From positions 125,834,043 to 125,898,042 of the forward strand of contig CM043960.1 in the NCBI GenBank assembly GCA_014529385.2: a stretch of DNA of 64,000 bases, in the 5' to 3' direction. Position numbers and translations under genes: made by a program. Shown here piece after piece: positions 42,860 to 54,451 of this stretch. Numbering within the stretch: the first letter of the stretch is position 1; each line of letters begins with the position of its first letter. Below the pieces are notes generated by a model. That model made no database searches, was not told the DNA's origin, and saw only the letters and a program-made list of their open reading frames with translations. This DNA comes from Adiantum capillus-veneris (taxonomy: Eukaryota > Streptophyta > Polypodiopsida > Polypodiales > Pteridaceae).

Positions 42860-43231
42860 TTGGGTAACCTACCTTCTGATATGAATATAGATGTGCAATC
42901 CTTGTATGGGGATTGCAGATCTGAAGCTTCGGGAATGTTGAAACCATTGACCTTGAAAACATTACCCTCTTACTTGGGAGATAACAAAGATGAATCCATA
43001 GTGTGTAAGACCACTCAAGTAATAAGAGTTGACCAGACCCTAGAAGTAGACAACATTCATTCAATCATGTCTGCACCCATCCAATGCACTCTTACCTTGG
43101 GAGAACTGTTAAAACTCAGACCATATTTATGGAATGATCTACAGAAAACCCTAGAGAAGGTGGGGATAACTGGGCTAATCTCAAAAAAATTGAAAAAATT
43201 GAAAAACGAAATGGACAACAAAGAGATTTGA
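42860..43231 (+). pseudogene. Pre-protease segment of the double-knuckle element
   Basis: The frame reads TLTLGELLKLRPYLWNDLQK followed by TLEKVGITGLISKKLKKLKN, an amphipathic segment just ahead of the protease. It is probably continuous with 42313-42816 after a frameshift near 42820-42860. The function is unknown. Confidence 0.45.
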
Positions 43232-43740
43232 TATGTTCCAATAAAAAAAGTCGGAGAATATTATGAAGGGGAAGAAGGAAACACCACCCTTCCAGTGAAA
43301 TATAATGACATTGAAACCATGGCAATACTAGATAGTGGAGCAAGCATAGCCATAGCCATGAAAGCAGTATGGGAATCCTGGCGACAACTAGCCATTAGAC
43401 AAACTCGAATGACCATCAATTGGCTGACGGAAACATTGAGAGACCATTACGGCTGCTTGAAAAAGTAATAGTCAATTCCTATGGAATTGAATATCAACAC
43501 ACTTTTGCCATAGTAGACTTTGGGAAAAAAACTCAATTATGAAATCATATTGGGAAGACCTTTCATGCGATAGGTACAACTTATCCAAGATTATGGAAAC
43601 AACTATCTGTACTTGAAGCAAGTGGGATCTATAACAAGGGTAAATCTAAAAGATCACACTTATAGAGATGTCTTGAAAACATCCATACAAGAGTTTGATT
43701 TAGTCTCTTCGACTGAACTAAGCTTCCATCCTGATTAAAC
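43232..43740 (+). pseudogene. Retropepsin of the double-knuckle element
   Basis: TLPVKYNDIETMAILDSGAS (DSGAS at 43331-43345) is an intact-looking retropepsin active site. It is followed by broken downstream sequence and NYEIILGRPFMR near 43530-43570, the I-L-G-R-P-F flap-region block. Stops and frameshifts occur after 43390. The aspartic protease would mature the polyprotein. Confidence 0.8.
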
Positions 43741-44550
43741 AAAGACACTCCTATTTGGATGTATGGAGCTTCAAAAAATGGGAGTTTAAAATGAGAAGAA
43801 TGTATTCTAGAAAGGGATTGTACAGACAAAGCCTATGCACCTAAATCCTTTCCAGAGCATTTTTTTGAGCCATTCGAGTGGACTCAAATTTTAGCGACAA
43901 TGGATGTATGTGTGAATACGTTTATGCCTACTCAATTTTGTAATGAGGATGGCTACGACATAATTCCCATCCAAATGATTTCAACCCTCAACATTGAAGA
44001 TGAAGATGAGTAACCCAAGGACTTGATGAAAGTTGAACAAATCTTTTCAGACCTCTACTACGATGCAATAGATGAGTTAGATGAACACTCAGCTACCTTA
44101 GAAGATTCGAGGTCAGAAAAAGAACATGTGAGAGCTAAGCTACTCTTGAAAGGAGAGGAGGAAAAGTTTTTTGACTTTCCTAACCAGAAAACAAGAAGAC
44201 AAAAATGGTATAGGCAAAAAAGAGACACCAAAAACGTGAAAACACGACCTATGCCATCAGTCTCCAGTAGAACACAATTCTTGATGCAGATAGATGCAAA
44301 TGATTGTGTCAAGGAAAAAATCACTAACAGATATCCTTCAAACAAAAATCCAGAAATGTCTAAAACATCGAGAAAAACAAGGAAGGATACTCAAGCAAAC
44401 AAACAGGATAAGAAGCCAATCATGACACAAGTTGAGCGGAAAAAAAAAACATCAAGAGTTGAAAAAAGATCTAAAGGAGATATATACGACTGAAATGGAA
44501 ACCATGGAAGAGGATGATAAGGATGTAATGAGGTTCTACGCTTTATCAAC
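43741..44550 (+). pseudogene. Coding-like tail with basic open frame
   Basis: The open frame 44023-44493 is Lys/Arg-rich (TRRQKWYRQKRDTKNVKTRP, TSRKTRKDTQANKQDKKP) and has no recognised domain. It follows the protease and may be the spacer before RT, but no RT follows. At about 44555 the sequence switches to the opposite-strand short-LTR family. Confidence 0.4.
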
Positions 44551-44554
44551 TTGA

Positions 44555-46150
44555 CATTTTTTATAATGCAAGCCATATAGCCTTGAATATGTCTATGTAA
44601 ACATGGCCAATAAATTGCTGCCATATGAGTGCATAAGTCTTGGAGGAAAATTTAATGGAAAATTTCTTCCATCAACGCAGCTCAACACTCAATAGAGGAG
44701 TATTGTGTGTGGAGGAGCTTGAAATATTATTTGCATTGGAGTGAAAAGGATCCACCATTTTAAGATGTGTCCACACCTTAGAGTATGCCTTGCCAAGCTC
44801 ACAGCTACCTTTTAAGGATACCAAAAAACTCACTTGGTATCTCTGTGAACAAAAGAGGGTTTATCTCTAGCATTCCCTTGAGAGCATCTACTCCAACAAT
44901 ATATAGACCCTTGCAATACCATAGTTGGAGCATCATACTCTCAAAAAATATAATCCCACTAGGAATTTGACCCTTCAAATATGTTTGATTTGTGAACCAT
45001 TACATACTCTCACGATCAAACACAATCTCAAACTAAGCTTCATACAAATAATGGCTCCATCTTTTCAAAGCGTACACTATAACATAGAGTTCTCTCTTAT
45101 AGGTAAATTAATGTCATGTAGTATCAAATTTCTCACTCTGAAAGTCACTAGTCTTCCCTCTTGGAGTGAAAGTGCACTGACAGCTCTAAAACTAGCATTG
45201 CTTTCCAAAACAAATGGTTTATGTGGATCAACTATAGCAAGTATAGGTTCTGATGCTCAAGCTACCTTGAGCTTGTCAAATTATGCTATTGATCTACTCC
45301 CCAAGAAGAAATCATTGCCTTTGTTTTTCAATCAATACTTATTCTAATTAGTATTTAAGTTTAACTCATGATAATATACACAAATACACATAGTGCCATC
45401 TTTTTTTTCACGAATAAAATGGAAGAACTCTAAGGTGAAGAATTGGGTTGAATAAAACCCATGCTAAGGTAATCAATAAGATGCTATTCTACCTTCGTTG
45501 CTTCTTCATGGCTAAGCCAATAAGGTGGCTTGATTCTAGGTTTACTTATCAACACTACATCTATGTCATGTTGCACATCATCTATAGCAGGTGACTTCAA
45601 CAACAAGTAGATCGTTATTCATTAAGCAACTCCTTCACTTGTTGTATAACTTGTGCCATATCTTCAAAGGACTGTGTAGTTTGGTGATAAGGTAAGCTCA
45701 TAATGTAGTGTGAGTTATTAACCATTAAATATGAAAAGGAAAGATTATCATGCGGTGTTGAGAAAACTTCATTTACATGAGACAAAAGTAGGCAAAACAC
45801 GTCGACAAGTATTAAAGAAAGATTTACTCTATTTCATTAGGAGAACCAAGTTGGAAAAGCTATACGAATAAGTGGTGAGGGAGGGATGTTCTTTTCTCCC
45901 ATCATAACCATGTGCGAACCATTGGCTTAAAACACTAGAATATTGTGCATAGCTACAATGTAATGAAGGAACCAAACCATGCAACCACTCTTGACTTAGA
46001 ACCACATCCACCATATTCGTGTTCATAACTTGGAATTTTTATGGCATAATATGCCCTTACACTTTGAGGGGGACATCTTTAACTCGAGTATCTCACACCT
46101 TGGGGTCATGCCCATTGATCAAGCATCAAAGTATGCATAGTGTCCATGAC
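44555..46150 (-). pseudogene. Decayed pol fragment (integrase to protease) of the short-LTR family
   Basis: The nucleotide sequence follows the minus element at 31920-34080. Integrase N-region similarity begins near 44560, and RNase H / RT remnants lie at 44900-45450. Frame 46026-45829 reads NTNMVDVVLSQEWLHGLVPS, matching NIDQANVVLSWKWLHSLGST at about 34060. Heavily stop-broken. Confidence 0.7.
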
Positions 46151-46205
46151 ACTCCACATGCATCATTTCATACTAGTCATAAGAAACAGTCTCTTCTTGT
46201 AGCTA

Positions 46206-46810
46206 GTGAACAATCTAAGAGACCTATGGGGCCTTGATGACCTCTATTCAATGAGGAATTTGAGAAAGGTAAGAGGGAAAGGCTTTGTTTTAATTGCTTA
46301 TCAGGGAATCATCATAAAAAGGTTTATCCCAAGGGGAAGTTGGCAAGGGCAAGAAAGGAAAAGGCAGTGCACATGGTGCCACTCCTTCCTCTTAAATCTT
46401 CATCCAAATGTGCCAATGTGTAAGTATCTCACATAAAAGAGATTTATGAATGTTGGTTGACTACTTTATGTAGCAACCAGCTTTTCTACTTTATGAGTTA
46501 GTGAAAATGCATGGTACTAATGAGGGGACAAGAGGTGAGAATCCTATTAGATGATGGTGCTTATCACAACTTTCTAAACTACCAATTAGTCAAGAAGTTA
46601 TGTCTACCACAACTCTCAACTCCCACCTCTACAAGGTAGCTATGATTAGTGGGAAAGATACTGAGATCTAGGATACTCTTCAAGAATGTTTCCCTTGAGG
46701 TACAATGGCACCACATGAAAGTGGATTTTAAAGCCGTGAACCTGGATAAGGCAGATGTGAGAGTGCCTGCATGTGTGGGACCAACATTACACACGACTAT
46801 GAGCACAATA
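46206..46810 (+). pseudogene. Gag knuckle and protease fragment of the short-LTR family, plus strand
   Basis: Plus-strand peptides LCFNCLSGNHHKKVYPKG (knuckle with the last Cys replaced by Tyr) and VRILLDDGAYHNFLNYQLVK followed by KLCLPQ (protease) match 34502-34330. It lies opposite to the adjoining minus fragment, so the two meet protease-to-gag in inverted orientation. Confidence 0.68.
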
Positions 46811-47442
46811 GTTTAATGTTTGAAGCCACTGAGTTATACATGTTATTACTGGGAGAAAATAATGTCCCTCCCTCTCCAGTTCTATTCTAATAATGCAATA
46901 GAACGGATTTTCCTTTGTTAGTCATTGTCTCATGCTTTCTCTAATTCAAGTTCAAATTTGACTTTATTAGATGATGTTCCTCTCTTCTGTGATCAGTCCT
47001 CATGCTACATGCTTCTTTATCTTTTATTCTTCAATGGCTAAGGAATCGTAGGAACATAATGCTAAGCTCACACAAAAATATAAGTAAAGCTAGGAGCTTA
47101 CATGGCAATAAAGTTAAGATATCATGTGATGATAAAACCAAAGTTCATGATGCATGTGGCTAGCATTAACATGTGTAGGGAATAGGTGGGCTTTGTAATA
47201 ATTATAATTACTTTGTTGCTTTTGCTATAAATTAGTGGTTAGCTAATTGTGAGATTGATGTTTGTGTAGATTGGAATTCAAGAAGTTGAGTAGGAGCTTG
47301 CAGAGTTGATTATGTCAGCTCACTAATTAAGTTATAGCCGCTTAGAGTTCACTAGTATTTAATTCTATACATCAATAAAGCCAAGATGGGCTCAGTTGTA
47401 TCTACTAGGCTAGAAATATGTGAGGTCTCCACCTCGTTACCA
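46811..47442. other. Anonymous sequence, possibly part of an LTR
   Basis: 47172-47442 has TG and CA ends, a TATA-like CTATAAATTAG and an AATAAA-type signal near 47372, which would fit a short LTR. No partner or target duplication was found. Confidence 0.3.
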
Positions 47443-49792
47443 TATCCATTTGGCAAAAGGAGAGTACCTGACAGGTCGCTAGGCCCTCATCAATTGAGAA
47501 AATCATAGTCAGATAGATAAGATTTCTAATGGACACTCTCATCACCAAGTAACTTGAGTCCGAGTCATTGAAAAGGGGTCCTAGCCCTGTCTTGCAGGGA
47601 AAGCATGAACTAACACAATAATCTGACGTTCCTAATTCTCACCTTCCAAAAGATAGAAACCCCAGATGCCTTTTTCCCCATAATTTTCAGAGACACGTAC
47701 AATTGGGACTTCTCAACTCTTGGCACAATGAGTCTCTAGTTTCGCTTCTTCTATCAATGAGGAGCGGAGAGTTTCTCGACTAATTGAGACCACCCATCCT
47801 TGACTGGCAACCTGAGCCAGTCCCCACTTTCCACCCCCACACTCACACTTTGTTTTGCTTGTTTTCTAATTACTAGAACATGATTGTTCAAGCACAAAGT
47901 TCCTTTTTATGATTTCCATTACAAGTTCGTTAAGACAGCCCTTCAACCATTATCAAATCGGCACCAACACAATCTTTCTTGGACGTAACAACATACGACT
48001 CTTCTTCATTTAAATATCCAAACCCGAAAAGTTCACTCCTCTTGGCGAGAGTTTATTGCTCCCGGTGTCTTTAGTTGCCCATACAATTAAATTGCCCTGC
48101 AACGTGGGTACAAACCCCTAGTGACTAACTTGCAACTTGGACACCAACCCGCAAGTATTATCTTGCATTCCGAGCACCAACCCGTAAGATGTGTGCAACC
48201 ATATGCAATACTTTAGCGTTCATTCCTCTAAGCTCTCCTTCCTTGATATCAAAGGGAGTTTTGACTATATCAGTATAAGATTTTTGAATGAAGAAGATTC
48301 GAGAGTTCTTCTACTAGGCAAATATTTATTTCCTATGAGCAAACAAACTACTTTCCAAACAATCTTTCCCTATTAATACAATTTAAAAAAATTAACAAGT
48401 TCAATTGATGTGGTTTTGAATTGGGAATGACCCCATGTTTAGGTAGTTTTCCCCTTCCTATTTACTCATGATGCAAAGAAAGAAAAGAAATTTCGTACCT
48501 GTTCATGAGCAATAACGTCACTTCGTGGGATAAGTGGCATATCCTCATTCATCGGTGCCTTTCCTCTGTCTTTACCATCACTGGTTCCGGCTTCGTGATC
48601 GTGTGATCCACCATAGCGAGTTCTCTTAGGTGCTATTCCCACTACTAGATACTTAACTTAACTTGAGAAGTTGTAAGCTAAAGTATAAAAATACAATGGA
48701 AGTAGCGTAAATGGTTATAAGTATTTTAATTCCAAAACATATATGGTTACTCTACACATCAACTCAAAACATATGCTTGCTTGATCTTGCCATAATATTA
48801 TGATACTATGCGTCATAACTTATACACTAATCACATGATTAATCACTTATATATACTTGCAAGAACAATCCATCATTTTAGTTGGACCATTTCTTGAATA
48901 TGACTAGCTAATACATGCAAACATCTAGGTTACAATGGAGAAGAATTGTGCATGCAATCAACACAACTGATTATGTAATTAAGCAGTGAGACCTTCGTTA
49001 AGTTATAATGTAGAGAATTTACCATAAAGTAGGTATATTGATGGTTGATATCCAATTGAGGATATGTAAATAAGAGTATAGTGGTTCCTTGTTGCCCAAA
49101 TCGGTCCCATACCTCCCTAGCTCGCCCCCTCTTGGTAAAATAATGAGTAGATGTGTCACAAGCTCCTACATAGCCACCATTTTGGCTATTACACCTCATG
49201 TAGTGCCCCCATGCTCATAATCAATTATTCTATAAGAGATGGGTCCATGGATATGGGTCATTTATGGGCATACATAGACATACATAAACATGCACACCAT
49301 ACATACACATGCACATGCATGCCCATGCACATGCATACATATGCATACCTTAGACTTAGGAATTAATTTATTAACATTAGGATGAAAATTAATTGTCTAG
49401 AGTGAGCTTGGCTTATCAGAATTTAATTTTGAAAGTTGCTATTAAAAGACAATCTTGAGGATGACAATCTAAGGTGTCAGATGCACACACTTGCTATATT
49501 TAGCAATTTTTGGACCAGGTAGCTATTTTTATGGAAATTTAGGACGGGGTAGATTTTGACGAGACGGCCGCGTCTAGGTGGGTTAGGCACCTCGAAACTT
49601 TCTATTTTTGGACGAAAATGACAAAAAGGTAAAAATTTTATTTTTTAAAATCTTACAACAATATGTTTATCATTAGCTCATCAGAGGTGGAAAAACTATA
49701 AAAAATAGTAACTTTTTGTATATGGCTAGGATGGCCAGATATGTATTCCTTTACATGGGAATCTCCTCTCCAAGGGTGGCAGACACCTTACA
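47443..49792 (-). repeat. 3' LTR, 2350 bp
   Basis: It aligns along its length with 54452-57108 but lacks about 306 bp present at 56078-56383, including the TATA box. It contains CATGCACATGCATACATATGC-type alternating palindromic tracts at about 49290-49350. Confidence 0.92.
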
Positions 49793-49804
49793 TTCTCCCC
49801 AACT
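49793..49804 (-). other. Polypurine-like tract
   Basis: The minus strand reads AGTTGGGGAGAA immediately before the 3' LTR start TGTAAGG. Confidence 0.8.
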
Positions 49805-49839
49805 TGAAGAATTGAGATGTCCTCATCTCAAAGTTAAGT

Positions 49840-50900
49840 CTAGATGATCTTTAAGGAGAAATGTTTCATTTTCCCAGGTACGTCTTCTTCAGGGAAATCT
49901 TTCCATTTGATAAGGTGTTCAATGATGTTTCTGTTCCTAAGTTTTCTCTCCCGTGTTTTTAGGCTATAGTCAGGTTGAAGTTCAAGGACTCCTTGGGTTG
50001 GAACAACTATTTGTTCGGAATCCAAAAGTTGATTAGGGTTATGAACATAAGGTTTTAATAGAATAACATGGAAGACATCATGAATTTTGAGGTTGGAAGG
50101 TAGCTTTAGCTTGTAAGCTTGATCACTTATCACTTTGACAATCTCATAGGGTCCACATTATCTTGAGTTGAGCTTCTGGTACTTTCCCAAGGATAGGTTG
50201 CTTTTCTTGGGCCTGACCCTAAGGAATACCTTGTCTCCTTCTCTAAAGATTTGATCTGATCTCTTCTTATCTGCATAATATTCTTGTAAGTCCTGAGCGA
50301 CTTGAATATCCTTACAAATCGCTTTGGTTTCAGCTTTCATGTCTTCGAGCATTTTCTTTGAGGCTTCTACCTTGATAGTAGGATGTGAGAAATTTAATGG
50401 AGCCAAACATTCTTGTCCATAAGGAGCCTTAAATGGTGACATGCCAATGCTTCTATGGCTAGAGGAATTATAGGCATATTCAACCAATGGAAGATATTGA
50501 ATCCATTTTTCTTTGGTTCATGTGAACAATATGCTCTAAGAATGTCCTCAATCACCTGGTTTACTCTTTCAATATGACCATCTCTCTGAGTATGATATGC
50601 TGTGCTTAAACACAGTTGTGTTCTAATGGCTTGAATAATTGAAGTCCAAAACTTTGAGGTAAATTTTGCATCCCTGTCGTCGCTAACAATTCTCTTAGGT
50701 AGACCATGAAGTCTAAAGATTTCCTTTATGAAGATTTGACTAATATAAATGGCAGTGAAGGTAGTGTTTACAAACATCAAGTGAGCTACCTTAGTAAGCA
50801 TATCAACAACAACAAACTCAATCATGGTCTCCAACAGAGGGCAATCCTCTGACAAAGTCCATACTGATACAGTCCCATTTCATTTGAGGTATATCAAGAG
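49840..50900 (-). pseudogene. Integrase core, C-terminal module and chromodomain
   Basis: Frame 50855-50394 contains VVVDMLTKVAHLMFVNTTFT, GLPKRIVSDDRDAKFTSKFW (second Asp) and RDGHIERVNQVIEDILRAY (Glu). Frame 50487-50158 has VEYAYNSSSHRSIGMSPFKA and a helical linker. Frame 50133-49840 gives SDQAYKLKLPSNLKIHDVFH and a chromodomain (LKTRERKLRNRNIIEHLIKW, then KDFPEEDV). The integrase DDE residues are visible, but frameshifts separate the parts. The chromodomain would steer integration to particular chromatin. Confidence 0.88.
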
Positions 50901-51222
50901 GTTAAATTTGTCCAGGTAGTTTGATTCTTTTAGCTTTAATCCATTGGTAAGAGAGACATTGCTTCACAAAGCAAATAACATCTCCCTTCATTCTTGGACA
51001 AAAGTAGCTTCTTCTAACAACATTTAAGGTCTTTGTATACCCAGGGTGCCCTGAAGTTGGGCTATCATGAGTCTCAAATAGGATTGCTTTATTCAGTGTT
51101 GGGTCCTTAGGTACACAAAGCCTTTGTCAAAAATAAAGACATCCCTCTTGAACAAAGTAATCCTTTATCGATTTATTCTTTGTCTCAGGTGTTATGCCTT
51201 GTTGAATCTGCAAGGATAACTG

Positions 51223-52604
51223 CTAATAATCAGAGTCTTTCAAGGCTGCTTCCTTAATTCTTTCCCACATAGGATTATTAGGTATAGAGATAGCACTAAG
51301 GAAAGCTTTGTGACTAAGTCCATCCACAACTACATTGTCCTTCCCCGGTCTAAACTTTATGTCAAAGTCGTATTCTTGAAGAAGTTCAATCCGTCTTCTT
51401 TGCCTCATCTTGAGATTGGGTTGTGTAAATATCCATTTCAAGCTTTTATGATCAATGAATAATTGAAATTTGCGACTGAGAAGATAATGTCTCCATAGCT
51501 TTAATTCATGAACAATTGCTAAGAGTTCCAAGTCATGGGTCGGGTAATTCTTCTCATGATCTTTGAGCTTTCGAGAAGTATAGGCTACAGGCCCACCTTC
51601 TTGAGTAAGGACTCTTCCTAAACTAAAATTCGGAAGTTTAAGAATTGGGGTTGATACTAGATATCCTTTTAACTTTGCAAAACTGACCTCGTGTTCTACT
51701 CTCCATTCGATCCTTATTCCTTTCTTCAGTAATTGTGTTAAAGGTGCTGCGATGAGAGCATAATCCTTGACAAATATCCTATACCATCCTGTGATTCCAA
51801 TAAATCCCCTAATTTCACTGACAAAAGTAGGTTGAGGCCATTCTACGATGTCCTTAACTTTATTTGGGTCGACTGAGATACCTTTGGAAGATATAATAAA
51901 GCCAAGATAGCTGACTTGGGAAGAACAAAAGGTACATTTTTTACTCTTCTGAGCATAAAGCTGATGCTGTCGTAAGAATTGTAATACTTTATGAACATGC
52001 TCTTCATGATCTTTCTCATCTTTAGAATAGATCAAGAAGTCATCGAAGAAAACCAAGACAAAATCATCTAGGTAAGGTTTAAAAATATCCTACATTAGTC
52101 GATTGAAGCTTGTAGGAGCATTAGTAAGACCAAAAGACATTACTGTGAACTCGTAATGTCCATACCCAGTATTGAAAGCCATCTTTGGTATGTGTGGATT
52201 TTTGATCCTTATCTGATAACACCCAGAGCGAAGATCAATCTTTGTGAAGATCTTAGCCCTGTGTAGCCTATCCAATAGCTCATCAATCCTAGGAATGGGG
52301 TACTTGTTCTTAACAGTAACTTGATTAAGCCCGCGATAGTCTATGCAAAGTCGTAAAGACCCATCCTTCTTCTTTTTTAAAAGAACTAGAGCACCCCAAG
52401 GAGAAGTACTTGGTCTGATAAATCCTTGCTCATAAGCTGCCTAAGTTGCTCTTTGAGCTCAATTGCTTCAAGGAGTGACATTTTATATGGTCTTTTTGAA
52501 ACGGGTTCACAACCAGGGATAGTCTTAATTTCGTGATCAACTTCTCTAGGTGGTGGAAGACTTGTAAGGTCCTCAGGGAGGAACACATATGAATACCCTC
52601 TCAA
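51223..52604 (-). pseudogene. Reverse transcriptase and RNase H (RNase H deleted at first catalytic Asp)
   Basis: RT motifs: [56 protein letters not shown], and the FFDD box at 52039-52050 (VLVFFDDFLIYS). A 277-codon open frame (52056-51223) runs through the RT connection into RNase H. There PILKLPNFSLGRVLTQEGGP lacks the dozen or so residues that normally hold the first catalytic Asp. FIDHKSLKWIFTQPNL and RPGKDNVVVDGLSHKA are retained. A stop separates the N-terminal RT part (52604-52060). It is inactive by the deletion and the stop. Confidence 0.92.
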
Positions 52605-52799
52605 CCATGCAGGTTGAAAGTTTGAATCTGTGTCTTCTACCTTGTTAAGTTTAACTGCATAGATATGTTGACCCTTTTGTAAACCCTTAAGAAGTCTAGA
52701 TTTGACTAAATGAGCTTTAGGTTTCCATTCTTCCCTTGAACTAGAACTTCATTCCCTAATTTGTCTGTAAAGGTAAAATTACCTTTTGCACAGTGAATA

Positions 52800-53232
52800 T
52801 GAGCTTGAACCAGTCCATTCCCAATATCCCATCGAGCTTGAACCAGTCCATTCCCAATATCCCATCATATATTCCTAGAGGTAAAGTACAAAAGTGAGCA
52901 AAGGTAGATTATCCCCCTAGTTCAAATTCTACATGTCCTGCTGTATGTTGAGTTGGGACTTCCTTTCCATTCGCTAGTTCTACAATTAGCCTTTGAGCAG
53001 GATACTGGTCTAGTTTTAGTTTCCCCATGCTTTTAGGAGAGAGAAATGAGAGTGTGCTTCCATAAGCAATTAAGAATTCAATTTGTTCACCTTGGCGAGA
53101 TACTGGTGCTTGAATGACTGCATGTTGTTGGCGAGCATTAGGGTTGTCAATAGCAGCAAGTAAAGTTGCTCTCTCCTCAGCTTGGTCTCCTACCGTTGTC
53201 TCTTCCATAATAATGGCATGAGTTTGAGCCAT
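52800..53232 (-). pseudogene. Retropepsin with altered active site
   Basis: The open frame 53232-52909 reads APVSRQGEQIEFLIAYGSTL followed by SFLSPKSMGKLKL. The position of D-S-G-S-T reads A-Y-G-S-T, the codon at 53065-53067 giving Ala where the catalytic Asp belongs. AGHVEFELGG and the duplicated GILGMDWF follow. The substitution would abolish catalysis in a normal retropepsin. Confidence 0.8.
52801..52866 (-). repeat. 33 bp in-frame tandem duplication
   Basis: GAGCTTGAACCAGTCCATTC at 52801 recurs at 52834. On the minus strand it duplicates an 11-residue unit containing GILGMDWFKL, the block downstream of the protease active site. Confidence 0.93.
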
Positions 53233-54130
53233 CTCTCCTCCTCCATGACCTCTTCATGTGTTCCTCCCTCCATGACGAATAGGTTGGCCTCTACCATTTG
53301 GTGCTACAGGAATGGTATTTGCAGTTGTTGCTACATTTCTTTTAGGACAGTGACTCCTGTAATGACCCAACTCATTACACTCAAAGCAACAAACATTTGG
53401 ATGTTGCGATTGAGCTATTGTAGTTGCTGCTAGTACAAGACGAGGTTGATAAGCTTATAAGCAGGTTTGGGGCTCCAATTGTTTAGCCTAGCCCTTTGGT
53501 TTCTAAAGTTTCCTCTTACCTGATTCCTAGTTGTCTCTTTAGCCAGACGTGTTGCCCTTAAGAGAGCATCTTGAAGTGATGTGGGTCTCATTGCTTCAAG
53601 ACCGGGATCCAAGGGATGATTCAATCCTCGACCGTGCTACCTGTTGCTCAATGGAAATTTTTGGGGCATATCTTTGCAAGGTTACAAATTTGGAGCAGTA
53701 CTCTGCCACCGATAAGGATAGTTGTTTTAGAGCAAAGAACTCATTCATTTTGGCGTCTCGATGAGCGGATGGAAGATATCTTGTTGTAACCGCTTCTTTA
53801 ATATCCTCCCAAGACTAAGAAGATCTTGAAACACCCAAGTCCTTGCAATGTTGTTTCCGCCATATTTTTGCATCGCAAGTAAGACGAAACATTGCAAACA
53901 TAGTTCAGTTTACAAGTTGGGTCCCCGCAGCTTCGAAATAGTCTTCCATTGCCTCAATACAGGCTTTAGCATCGCGCTCGAGATGGGTTCCCTCGCCTTT
54001 GAATGTGGGTGGTTGGGCTTGTTTCAAGAGAATTTTTTTCTCCTATACGGCCGTGTATAAAGCATTTGACGGTACCTACGCAATAGTACTCTTGTTGATG
54101 GTTCGATTAAAACTTAACGCAATACCAAAT
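53233..54130 (-). pseudogene. Gag with CCHC knuckle
   Basis: The knuckle CFECNELGHYRSHC lies at 53388-53347 (CX2CX4HX4C). Upstream, frame 53624-53430 (GLEAMRPTSLQDALLRATRL, Arg-rich end) is the region between capsid and nucleocapsid. Further upstream the sequence on the minus strand is stop-broken gag core. The N-terminus is not clearly defined. Confidence 0.75.
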
Positions 54131-54439
54131 GCTTTAAACTTTCACAACTCAAGACAAAATTTGGAAAGCAACTATCTTTATTAAATTCACGATGCCATAA
54201 ATCAAGATATGTACAAAGTTGAGATCTCATTAGGAAGGTAGATGGGCATCTATTACAATGTATACAAAGTTAGCTATGCTAAAAAGCTATATGATTCTTA
54301 GAGCTGGATTTCTAGGGACATAGTGGTACAATCGATAGTTATTTGTGGATAAGTTGTTACAATCCACTATTTTGTATGTCTCCAATTCATTTTTTCCAAG
54401 TTTACAAACAAAAACAATTTTTCCAGTTTCTTAACCTAG

Positions 54440-54451
54440 GCTCTAATACCA
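54440..54451 (-). other. Primer-binding site, tRNA-Met type
   Basis: The minus strand reads TGGTATTAGAGC directly after the 5' LTR end at 54452. Confidence 0.92.

Noticed and set aside
41827-44550. Endogenous plant pararetrovirus
   Set aside because: No movement protein or viral coat features are visible. The gag-linker-protease order recurs in a Ty3-type relic at 8-17 kb that also has an integrase C-terminus.
47172-47442. Separate 271 bp solo LTR
   Set aside because: TG/CA ends, a TATA-like and a poly(A)-like signal exist, but flanking bases TAACA and TATCC do not match and no partner was found.
49290-49350. Regulatory CATGCATG array
   Set aside because: The alternating palindromic tract lies in both LTRs at 49290 and 56590 and is explained as LTR simple sequence. 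No evidence of function.
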